From Pelagibius sp028280305 (GTDB lineage: Bacteria > Pseudomonadota > Alphaproteobacteria > Kiloniellales > Kiloniellaceae): a stretch of DNA of 64,000 bases. Position numbers and translations under genes: made by a program. Below the pieces are notes generated by a model. It saw only the letters and a program-made list of their open reading frames with translations. It made no database searches and was not told where the DNA came from. The stretch lies in the NCBI RefSeq assembly GCF_965233615.1, contig NZ_OZ247495.1. The stretch is one strand, 5' to 3'. Of the stretch, positions 15,882-22,973 are shown one piece after another. The first letter of the stretch is position 1, and each line of letters starts with the position of its first letter.

Positions 15882-16523
15882 TCAGCCGTTCACGACCACC
15901 TTGAAGCGAATGCTGTCCTCGCCCGGGGTTTCGATATCAAGATCGCTGCCCAGGCGCTTGGCCACGATGCGGGTGAAGTAGCTGTGCACACCGCGTGGTG
16001 AGAGTTCGCCGATGTCCACTTCGTTGCTCAGGCCGGCCAGGCTTTCCGGACGCAGGTGGGCGTCCTGGCCAACGGCCGTCACCGTCAGCTCGCAGCGGCC
16101 TGCCTCACCGGAAATCTCGACGGCCAGCTTACCGCCGCGCGGCAGCGCCTCGTGGGCCAGGGCAACCATGTTCAGAACCACCTTGCCGGCGCCGTCGGGA
16201 AGGCCTTCCGGGGCCTGTACGGTCGGCCAGTCGAGTTCCGACTTGGAGGCCTCCAAAAGCGCCGCCGAGAGATCGCGAAGCGGGGTAAGGTCGGTTCCGA
16301 CCCGCGCCCCGGCCATCCCATAGGCAAGGCGGAAGAACTGGAGAATTGCCGAGGCCTGACGCGCCGAATTACTGGTCAGCTGCATGGCATCGTCGGCCAT
16401 GCCGAACTCGTCGTCCGCCAGCAGCTCCAATCCGTTGCCGACGGCCCCGATGGGGCCGACAAGGTCATGACAAAGGCGCGATGTAAGCAGCTCGGCAACG
16501 CGCAGATCGATCGATACGTCCAT
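15882..16523 (-). CDS. chpT: Histidine phosphotransferase ChpT
   Basis: The intermediate of the CckA-ChpT-CtrA/CpdR phosphorelay. Residues 10-75 are the two-helix dimerisation domain with phospho-accepting His19 in SRLCHDLVGPIGAVGNGLEL. The remainder is a degenerate Bergerat-fold domain with no usable ATP-binding boxes, as in other ChpT proteins. The ATG at 16523 was chosen over one 13 codons upstream because GGGTGGGATAAGT precedes it and homologues start close to this point. It is divergent from the DUF3553 gene and lies in the same window as its expected target ctrA. Confidence 0.92.
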   Translation of the reverse strand: MDVSIDLRVAELLTSRLCHDLVGPIGAVGNGLELLADDEFGMADDAMQLTSNSARQASAILQFFRLAYGMAGARVGTDLTPLRDLSAALLEASKSELDWPTVQAPEGLPDGAGKVVLNMVALAHEALPRGGKLAVEISGEAGRCELTVTAVGQDAHLRPESLAGLSNEVDIGELSPRGVHSYFTRIVAKRLGSDLDIETPGEDSIRFKVVVNG

Positions 16524-16603
16524 ACTTATCCCACCCTCAACAGCTGGCCCCGGATTCCTCACCGTTATACACTATCGACGGAGGGAAAACAGAGAGGCTG
16601 ATC

Positions 16604-16783
16604 ATGACCTTACATCTTAGCCCCGGCATGCGGGTGCGCCATCCCGGTCAACCCGACTGGGGCGTCGGGCAGATCCAGTCCGTGGTGTCGGAGCGGGTAA
16701 CCGTGAACTTTGAAAACGCCGGAAAACTGCTGATCATCGCGACAGAGGTTGACCTCGAGATTGTCGGCGAAGACCGTGGCTAG
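16604..16783 (+). CDS. DUF3553 small protein
   Basis: A 59-residue protein beginning MTLHLSPGMRVRHPGQPDWG, then VGQIQSV and RVTVNFENAGKLLI. This matches the DUF3553 family of short beta-rich proteins found in many alphaproteobacteria; function unknown. The fold resembles a small barrel like those in the linker domains of UvrD-type helicases, but that is inference. GAGG lies about 9 bases upstream. Its stop overlaps possible GTG starts of the ankyrin-repeat gene downstream, so the two are likely co-transcribed. Confidence 0.8.
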   Translation: MTLHLSPGMRVRHPGQPDWGVGQIQSVVSERVTVNFENAGKLLIIATEVDLEIVGEDRG

Positions 16784-16793
16784 GATTTCAGCC

Positions 16794-17960
16794 GTGGCAA
16801 GGCCGCTTTGGCTGCTGCTGGCGGCCTGCCTGCTGCTGGCCGTTCTCCCCTCCGCGCTGGCGCAGACGGTCGCCGACCAGGCGCTTCACCAGGCGGCCCG
16901 TAACGACGACACGGAGCTGGCCGCCTTTGCCCTGGAGCGGGGCGCCGATCCGGAAGTCACCGATCAAGTGGGCAACACGCCCCTGCATGTGGCCGCCATC
17001 TATGCCAGCGCCCGGGTGGCCGCCCTGCTGCTTGAAGAGGGAGCCAACCCCGCCGGCGCGACGCCGGACGACGGCTGGACCGCCCTGCACTACGCCGCTT
17101 ACGAAGGCCATGACCGGGTGGCAAAGGTGCTGATCGCAGCGGAGGCGCCGTTGGAGGCCCGCGAAGGCGACTACGGCAACACGCCGCTGCTGCTCGCCGC
17201 GAGACGCAACAAGCGCGCCGTTGTCGCCGCCTTGCTCTCCGCCGGGGCGGATCTCGGCGCGCGCGACCGACGCGACGGTAACACCGCCCTGATCAATGCC
17301 GCCTTCGATCCTCTGGCGACGGCGGTCGTCGCGGAACTGCTGGCGGCCGGCGCCCAACCGGATGCCGCCGCCGAAGACGGCACCACCGCCCTTATCGCAG
17401 CTGCCCGCGCCGGGGCAGCGGGCAGCCTGCAACTGCTGCTGTCCGAAAACGCCGATGTGGCCGCTGCAAGGCAGGACGGCTGGACGGCGCTGCATCTCGC
17501 CGCCGCCCATGGCCGGACCCCGCTGTTTGAGCCTTTGCTGGCCAGCGGCGCCATGGTCGATCAGGCGGCCGCAGAGGGCGAGACCGCATTGGGGCTGGCG
17601 ATCGAGGCCGGCCAGGTCGACTCCGTGATCGCTCTCATGACAGCCGGCGCCGATTTGAATCGGCCGGGCCACAGGGGCCGCCCGCCCGTCGTCGTCGCTG
17701 CCATGAGCGGCCAGCCTGGTGCGCTCTATGTTCTCTTGAACGCCGGCGCCGATGCCGACGCCCGCGAAGCCGACAGCGGAAACACCGCCCTGATGTTGGC
17801 CGCCAATCGGGCCCGTCTGGAAGAAGTCCGCCTGCTGCTTCGCGCCGGCGCCAAGGTCGACCTCAAGGCCAAGGACGGCTGGACCGCCCTGCAGGCGGCC
17901 AGCATGATCGGCGATGACGAAATAGCCGCCTTGCTGCGCGCGGCCGGGGCAAAGGAATGA
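16794..17960 (+). CDS. Secreted ankyrin-repeat protein
   Basis: About 388 residues. The GTG at 16794 gives a clean signal peptide (ARPLWLLLAACLLLAVLPSA, cleaved before QTVADQ) with AGGA eight bases upstream; the next in-frame GTG upstream is at 16776. The rest is about ten to eleven ankyrin repeats of 33 residues with recurring units such as GNTPLHVAAIYASARVAALL and DGWTALHYAAYEGHDRVAKV. Ankyrin stacks bind other proteins; a periplasmic role is inferred from the signal peptide. The partner is not evident. It is in line with the DUF3553 gene. Confidence 0.85.
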   Translation: MARPLWLLLAACLLLAVLPSALAQTVADQALHQAARNDDTELAAFALERGADPEVTDQVGNTPLHVAAIYASARVAALLLEEGANPAGATPDDGWTALHYAAYEGHDRVAKVLIAAEAPLEAREGDYGNTPLLLAARRNKRAVVAALLSAGADLGARDRRDGNTALINAAFDPLATAVVAELLAAGAQPDAAAEDGTTALIAAARAGAAGSLQLLLSENADVAAARQDGWTALHLAAAHGRTPLFEPLLASGAMVDQAAAEGETALGLAIEAGQVDSVIALMTAGADLNRPGHRGRPPVVVAAMSGQPGALYVLLNAGADADAREADSGNTALMLAANRARLEEVRLLLRAGAKVDLKAKDGWTALQAASMIGDDEIAALLRAAGAKE

Positions 17961-17976
17961 ATGGGCCGCGAGACTG

Positions 17977-18099
17977 TTAGAGCCGCACGTTGGGCCCGGA
18001 GAACACCGCCGCTGAATCCAGGCCCGTCATGCTGAAGATGACGGCGCTCAAAACGGCGATCAGCACGGCGGCAACACCACCAATGACAACGGATCTCAT
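17977..18099 (-). CDS. 40-residue single-pass membrane peptide
   Basis: A short frame of 40 residues starting MRSVVIGGVAAVLIAVLSAV, with one hydrophobic span (about 4-24) and a polar tail ending GPNVRL. GGAGAGGA lies 10 bases upstream of the ATG, which is strong support for translation. It lies 100 bases beyond the WD40-cytochrome c gene on the same strand and could be the last gene of the formate dehydrogenase operon. Short single-span proteins with a similar Val-Arg-Leu end occur in other alphaproteobacteria, from memory only. Function unknown. Confidence 0.6.
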   Translation of the reverse strand: MRSVVIGGVAAVLIAVLSAVIFSMTGLDSAAVFSGPNVRL

Positions 18100-18199
18100 G
18101 GCTTCACTGTCCTCTCCAAAAGCGACCGGAACATGCCTTATCCGGCCGGGCTTCAGTTCATGATTTTAGGTTTTCAGGGCCTCTCTGTACAGCCCCGGC

Positions 18200-19624
18200 T
18201 TACTGCTCAACTTGAGGCGTTTCACCTTCGATTGGGGCATCCTGGCGCGCGCCGGTGACCTCCCTCAGGTAGGCGATGAGCGCCGCACGATCCTCCGCCA
18301 GGGGAATGCGCTGCAGCGGCATCTTGCTGCCGGGCGTGTATTCATGAGGGCCTTCGTCGAACAGCAGGTCGATGGTCTCGGCATTCCAGACCAAGGCGCT
18401 GCCCCGAAGTGCGTCGGAGTAGTTGTAGCCCTCCACAGTTCCCGCCTGGCGGCCGAAGATGCGATACAGGGTCGGCCCTGCCCGGTTGCCGCCGTCGGCG
18501 GTAACGGTATGGCAGGCAACACAGGTGCGAAACAGCTTGGCGCCCCGGCTTTCGGCTTCCTCGCCTAGAGCGGCCTCCTGTGTCGACGCCTCACCGGCCG
18601 CGCTGCCGGCGACTTCACTGCGGGCCTGAAGGTCCCAGAGCCGCGTCACCGAATCCGAGCCGCCGGAGAGGAGCTGCTGTCCATCAGGCGTAAAGGCCAG
18701 GGCCCAGACCGGTTTCTCATGCCCCCTGAGCGAGGTGACGATGCGGCGGCCTTCGATATCCCAGAGATTGACGGTGCCGTCGATACCGGCCGAAGCGGCG
18801 AAACGTCCGTCCGGCGAGACCGTAACGGCGAAGACCGGGCCGTCGTGACCGCGCATGACCGCCATCTCCTCGCCTGTCGTCAGGTCCCAGAGGCGCACGG
18901 TCTCATCGACCGACGCGGAAACCGCGAACTCACCATCGGGCAGGAAGGACAAGGCATTGACCCCGAAGTCATGCCCCTCCATGGTCCGAAGCAACCGCGG
19001 CCGGCTGCCGTCGGACGCCAGCGCCCAGAGCCGGATAGCCGAATCATAGCTGCCGGTCAGCAGATGGCGGCCGTCTTGCGAGAAGGCCACCGAGTTCACG
19101 TTGCTGCGGTACTCGTCCAGGACATGAGAGGCCTGACGCGCCTCCAGGTCCCAGAGCCGCACCGTCTGGTCCCAGCCCGCCGAAGCCGCAAGCTTTCCGT
19201 CCGGCGACACGGTTACGGCCGCCACTTTGCCCTCGTGGCCTTCAAAGACATGTTCAAGCCTGCCGGAGCGTAGATCCCAGAGCCGCAGGGTACCGTCATC
19301 GCTGGCCGAAAGCGCCTGGCGTCCACCGGCCACCAGCGCCACCGCGTTCACCGCACCTTCATGCTCGTTGAGAACCTGAAGCGCTTTCTGGCCCTCCAGA
19401 TCCCAGACGATGAGGCTATAGTCGAAGCTGGCGGTCACCGCCTGGCTGCCGTCGGGGGTCACCGCCACGCCCTTCACGAAACCACCATGACCGCGGAGTT
19501 CGGCGGCGGCCTCCACGGCGGGAAACAGCAGCGGCAGGCTGCAGATAAGCACCCGCAGGCAACGGCCGGACTGCGTCAATAACGCCACCACCATGCTCCG
19601 CCTAACGCGCTTCAAAAGGCTCAT
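18200..19624 (-). CDS. WD40 beta-propeller fused to a c-type cytochrome
   Basis: 474 residues with a signal peptide (hydrophobic CLRVLICSLPLLFPAVEAA). Seven WD40 repeats follow, each ending in a Trp-Asp-like pair (SLIVWD, TLRLWD, TVRLWD, AIRLWA, TVRLWD, TVNLWD, VTRLWD), enough for a full propeller. A C-terminal class I cytochrome c domain has the haem motif CVACH, GPTLYRIFGRQAG, and the probable axial methionine in PGSKMPLQRI. The ATG at 19624 overlaps the previous gene by 23 bases; a second ATG at 19594 is equally usable. Position suggests it receives electrons or docks partners in periplasmic formate oxidation; that is inference. Confidence 0.88.
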   Translation of the reverse strand: MSLLKRVRRSMVVALLTQSGRCLRVLICSLPLLFPAVEAAAELRGHGGFVKGVAVTPDGSQAVTASFDYSLIVWDLEGQKALQVLNEHEGAVNAVALVAGGRQALSASDDGTLRLWDLRSGRLEHVFEGHEGKVAAVTVSPDGKLAASAGWDQTVRLWDLEARQASHVLDEYRSNVNSVAFSQDGRHLLTGSYDSAIRLWALASDGSRPRLLRTMEGHDFGVNALSFLPDGEFAVSASVDETVRLWDLTTGEEMAVMRGHDGPVFAVTVSPDGRFAASAGIDGTVNLWDIEGRRIVTSLRGHEKPVWALAFTPDGQQLLSGGSDSVTRLWDLQARSEVAGSAAGEASTQEAALGEEAESRGAKLFRTCVACHTVTADGGNRAGPTLYRIFGRQAGTVEGYNYSDALRGSALVWNAETIDLLFDEGPHEYTPGSKMPLQRIPLAEDRAALIAYLREVTGARQDAPIEGETPQVEQ

Positions 19625-20300
19625 TGGCGGTCGTGCTTCCCAGTTTATCGACCAGCGGCGGCACCATGGCGCGGGCCACCCGTTCGGTATCCGGGCTCAT
19701 CAGTTCATAGTAGGCATCGCCCTGCCACAGCACCTCGCCGTTTGCCTGGTTGCGCAACACGGCGTTGATATGGAACACACTGGCGCCCAGGTCTTGCGCC
19801 TCCTGGCGTCCGCCGAGGACAGAATCCTGGGTGTTGGACCAGACATTCACATTGGCCTCAACCTCGACGCTGTCCTCGTTTTCCCGCGCCAGATCCCGTT
19901 CCTGGCCGGCGCTCGCCCTCACCGAGCCCAGGCTGGGCCGGCGCGGCGCCTGCTCCGCCGGCACCACCTTCGCTTCGAACAGCAGCAGCAAACCGGTCTT
20001 GGCCTCGGCAACGATCCTCTCATCGGCAGCCAATTCGGTTTCGAACTCGGTCTTCAGTTGCAGGTTAAAATCGTTGTCGTCGTAGGGCGTAACCGTGATG
20101 GTTTCCCCCTCGGGGATTTTCTTGAAAGCCTGGGTGGTCAGCATGCCCGGCGCCACACCGTCGTCACCGGCCTGGGCCAGCTGCTGAGACGCCTCCGCCT
20201 GGGATCCGGCAACCGATGACGCGTCAGCAAGAGCTGCGGGCAGGCCGGCGCCGAACCCGATCAATCCGCTTGCGATAATGGCCAAGGCCGTCTTCATCAA
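19602..20300 (-). CDS. Secreted protein of the formate dehydrogenase operon, function unknown
   Basis: 232 residues with a signal peptide (TALAIIASGLIGFGAGLPAA, cleavage after ALA). The mature part is beta-rich and acidic and includes a TITVTPYDDNDFNLQLKTEF stretch, a LLLLFEAKVV strand, and near the end NGEVLWQGDAYYEL. No cysteines occur after the signal peptide. I do not recognise a named family. It sits between the PepSY-like gene and the WD40-cytochrome c gene, overlapping the latter by 23 bases, so the products may act together in the periplasm. Confidence 0.7.
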   Translation of the reverse strand: MMKTALAIIASGLIGFGAGLPAALADASSVAGSQAEASQQLAQAGDDGVAPGMLTTQAFKKIPEGETITVTPYDDNDFNLQLKTEFETELAADERIVAEAKTGLLLLFEAKVVPAEQAPRRPSLGSVRASAGQERDLARENEDSVEVEANVNVWSNTQDSVLGGRQEAQDLGASVFHINAVLRNQANGEVLWQGDAYYELMSPDTERVARAMVPPLVDKLGSTTANEPFEAR

Positions 20301-20406
20301 TATCGCCCTGTCTTCTCCGTCCAGCCGAAAAACCTCTGCGCGTGTCGGGGGTAAGTGTCAAAGAGCCTTTTTGGCCCGGAGCGGCATCACTATGAACCGG
20401 GAAGCC

Positions 20407-20766
20407 CTAAGGGCGTCCACCGCCGGCGGGCGGTGGCGGCTTGATGTAGCCGCTCTCACGGTGCCGGAAGGAGGGCAGCAACTCACCGCTCTCCTGATCG
20501 ACGGCCAGAATATGGACCTGGAAGGTCGCGTTGCTGGAACCCTCCGGCTGCATGACGGTCACATACCAAACCGGGCGGTCATCCAAGGCGCCCGCCCTGA
20601 TCCGCAGGACTTCGACGCCGAACTGTTCCGTGATGAGCTCGGCCGCCTTTTCCTGGCTGATCGCAGCCTGCGACGGGGCCGCGGCAAGCATCATCGTCGC
20701 GGCAAAGAGCCCGAGCAGACAGGCCCCGAGCAAACAGGTTAGGCGAAACCGCTTGGGTTGCGGCAT
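20407..20766 (-). CDS. Secreted PepSY-like small protein
   Basis: 119 residues. The ATG at 20766 was chosen over longer forms because GGAAAGGAAG lies six bases upstream and a signal peptide (LTCLLGACLLGLFAATMMLA) follows directly. The mature region, SQEKAAELITEQFGVEVLRI then WYVTVMQPEGSS and VHILAVDQESGELLPSF, has the alpha-beta layout of a PepSY domain. The end is Pro/Gly-rich (KPPPPAGGGRP). It starts 22 bases after the cytochrome b gene, inside the formate dehydrogenase operon. Its role is unknown. Confidence 0.7.
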   Translation of the reverse strand: MPQPKRFRLTCLLGACLLGLFAATMMLAAAPSQAAISQEKAAELITEQFGVEVLRIRAGALDDRPVWYVTVMQPEGSSNATFQVHILAVDQESGELLPSFRHRESGYIKPPPPAGGGRP

Positions 20767-20788
20767 GGTCGGCTTCCTTTCCCGGCGG

Positions 20789-21904
20789 TTATTCGGCCGC
20801 CTGCGACGAGGTACCGCCGCCGGTAACCTTGGCGGCCCAGACCGAGTGATGCTCCCGCGCCCAGTTGGTATCGACCTGACCGGACCCCATGGCATCGAAA
20901 GCGCCCTCCATACCGATAGAACCGATATAGATGTGGCCGACGATGATGGCGATCAGCACCAAGGCGACGATGGTGTGCCAGAGCACCGAAAGCTGGGTTT
21001 CCTGCAGCATGGTCAGTTCGGTCGGAAGATTGAAGCCCACCAGGTTCAGCGCTGCGAAGGTTTTTCCGAAGAATGCGAATTCAAAGGGAAACAGCATCGC
21101 CAAGCCGGAGAGGCTGACCGAGACGCCGCCGAGAATCACCGACCAGAAAATGAGCTTCTGACCCGCATTGAACTTGGCCGCCTCCGGATGCACGTTCTTG
21201 GAAAACAGCCCGCCGCCCTTGGCCAGCCACTTGAGGTCCATGGCATTCGGGATGTTGTCCTTCACCCAGAGGACAAACATCATCACCACGCCGACCATAA
21301 AGGCAAAGGCGAGGAAGTTGTGCGCGTACTTGCCGGCGATGGTGATCGCCGTGAAGATCTCGGGCCCGAGGATGGGCAGCAGCACATGACGGCCGTAAAG
21401 AATGTTGAGACCGGTCACCGCCAGCACGATGAAGGATACCGCGGTAATCCAATGCGCCACCCGCTCCACCAGATTGAAGCGCTCGACGGTGTTGCCGCTG
21501 GGCCCGGCATCGATCTTGATGCGTCCGCGCACCGCGAAGAACAAAGCGACGATGGCGACGATCCCCAGCATTGCCCAGGCGCCGTAAACGGTTATCGGCC
21601 CGTTGCGCCAGGCGCGCCAGTTGTCGCCCTCCGATTGGATAAGCTGTGCGGCACGCGGATCGGGAATCGTTACCCGGCCCTGCACGCCCTGGCGCACGGC
21701 GCGCCACATCTCACTGTCCGCCTCGCTGCCCAGAACGTTCCCCGGGACCTGCCCGCCGGTCGGGCTTTCGCTGACGACGGGATCGCTGGACTGGCCCCAG
21801 GCCGTGCCGGCCAGGCCGCCACTGGCGACCAAGGCCGCGGCGAGCAGAAGAACCGCCAGCAGAAGACTGGACATGTAGGGAAAACGCGAAACAGTGGCTC
21901 GCAT
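20789..21904 (-). CDS. Formate dehydrogenase gamma subunit (cytochrome b556)
   Basis: The membrane subunit that takes electrons from the beta subunit to the quinone pool. 371 residues: a signal-like segment, a periplasmic stretch of about 90 residues, one extra transmembrane helix (about 112-131, VYGAWAMLGIVAIVALFFAV) and the four-helix diheme core. Probable haem-ligating histidines are in RVAHWITAVSFIVLAVTG, GKYAHNFLAFAF and LWHTIVALVLIAIIVGHIYI. The ATG at 21904 has AAAGGA seven bases upstream. Downstream of fdhB and a lipoprotein gene in the same operon. Confidence 0.92.
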   Translation of the reverse strand: MRATVSRFPYMSSLLLAVLLLAAALVASGGLAGTAWGQSSDPVVSESPTGGQVPGNVLGSEADSEMWRAVRQGVQGRVTIPDPRAAQLIQSEGDNWRAWRNGPITVYGAWAMLGIVAIVALFFAVRGRIKIDAGPSGNTVERFNLVERVAHWITAVSFIVLAVTGLNILYGRHVLLPILGPEIFTAITIAGKYAHNFLAFAFMVGVVMMFVLWVKDNIPNAMDLKWLAKGGGLFSKNVHPEAAKFNAGQKLIFWSVILGGVSVSLSGLAMLFPFEFAFFGKTFAALNLVGFNLPTELTMLQETQLSVLWHTIVALVLIAIIVGHIYIGSIGMEGAFDAMGSGQVDTNWAREHHSVWAAKVTGGGTSSQAAE

Positions 21905-21984
21905 CGTGGTTCCTTTGAAAGCTGGGTCTCGCATTACAAAATGCTCGCTTCTATCGGTTCGCGAAGAGTTCGAAAACGATCGGC

Positions 21985-22179
21985 TCAGCCACCGCCCTGC
22001 AGTCTTGTCCGGGCGCGCAGCACTTCGCGTGTTTCTTCTGAAATCTGCGTGTCGGTCGGGCCGAGGTAGACCCCCTTCTCGTAGCGCAGGATACGGCCCT
22101 GCTCGGCTTCGTCGCAGGCCGCCAGGCCAAGCAGGAGCGCAGCCCCTGCCGTCACGTAAATGAACTTCTGCAGCACCAT
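21985..22179 (-). CDS. Small lipoprotein of the formate dehydrogenase operon
   Basis: 64 residues with a lipoprotein signal: a hydrophobic core YVTAGAALLLGL followed by the lipobox LAAC at about 19-22. The mature part is short and charged (DEAEQGRILRYEKGVYLGPT) and ends RLQGGG. Small lipoproteins of this size recur between the iron-sulfur and cytochrome b genes of alphaproteobacterial formate dehydrogenase operons, from memory. Function unknown; assembly or anchoring is possible. Confidence 0.75.
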   Translation of the reverse strand: MVLQKFIYVTAGAALLLGLAACDEAEQGRILRYEKGVYLGPTDTQISEETREVLRARTRLQGGG

Positions 22180-22280
22180 GGGATTTCTCTAACCTCCAAT
22201 TGAGGCATCAGTACAACCAAGCGCGGTTGCCTCCGGCTAAGCGCCAAACGCAAAGCCCGCCACCCTGAGCAGATCGGACG

Positions 22281-22308
22281 GGGGGCGGCGCCACAAAGCA
22301 CCGCCCCC
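22281..22308. other. Intercistronic GC hairpin between fdhB and the lipoprotein gene
   Basis: GGGGGCGG and CCGCCCCC form an 8-bp GC stem with a 12-base loop in the 182-base gap between fdhB and the lipoprotein gene. No T run follows on the minus strand, so it is more likely an mRNA-stabilising or partial attenuation element than a full terminator. Confidence 0.5.
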
Positions 22309-22361
22309 TACCCTAGTCAGGATCACCGTGGAGAAAACCACACCCCTCTACCAAAGCCGGA

Positions 22362-22958
22362 TCAGGATCCGGACTTCTGGTCGTAGGCGGTTCCCCAACC
22401 CCAGGCACCGGACCCGAAACCGCGGGCGACAACGCGCTCGCGATAGATGTCCGACACCATGTCGCCGTCACCGGCGAGCAGGGCCTTGGTCGAGCACATC
22501 TCCGCACAAAGCGGCAATTTGCCTTCGGCCAGACGGTTGCGTCCGTACTTGGAGAACTCGTCGGAGGACATGTCCTCCTCCGGTCCGCCAGCACAGAAGG
22601 TGCACTTGTCCATCTTGCCGCGGCTGCCGAAGTTGCCGGCCTGCGGATACTGCGGCGCGCCGAAGGGGCAGGCATAGAAGCAGTAACCGCAGCCGATGCA
22701 GAGGTCCTTGGAATGCAGCACGACACCGTCTTCGGTCTCGTAGAAGCAGTCCACCGGACAAACCGCCATGCAGGGTGCATCCGAGCAATGCATGCAGGCT
22801 ACGGAGATCGACCGCTCACCGGGCTTGCCATCATTGATGGTCACAACCCGGCGCCGATTGACGCCCCAGGGAACCTCATGCTCGTTCTTACAAGCGGTGA
22901 CGCAGGCGTTGCACTCGATGCAGCGCTCAGCGTCGCAGAGGAATTTCATACGTGCCAT
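22362..22958 (-). CDS. Formate dehydrogenase beta subunit (four-cluster ferredoxin)
   Basis: 198 residues carrying sixteen cluster-type cysteines in the usual order for four [4Fe-4S] centres. They lie in CDAERCIECNACVTACKNE, CMHCSDAPCMAVCPVDC, CIGCGYCFYACPFG, and the split set CTFC plus CAEMC. It relays electrons from the catalytic subunit to the membrane cytochrome. Unlike FdnH it has no C-terminal membrane helix, as in other alphaproteobacterial FDH-type beta subunits. It begins 15 bases after the fdhA stop. Confidence 0.95.
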   Translation of the reverse strand: MARMKFLCDAERCIECNACVTACKNEHEVPWGVNRRRVVTINDGKPGERSISVACMHCSDAPCMAVCPVDCFYETEDGVVLHSKDLCIGCGYCFYACPFGAPQYPQAGNFGSRGKMDKCTFCAGGPEEDMSSDEFSKYGRNRLAEGKLPLCAEMCSTKALLAGDGDMVSDIYRERVVARGFGSGAWGWGTAYDQKSGS

Positions 22959-22973
22959 GTTTCAACTCCTCCC

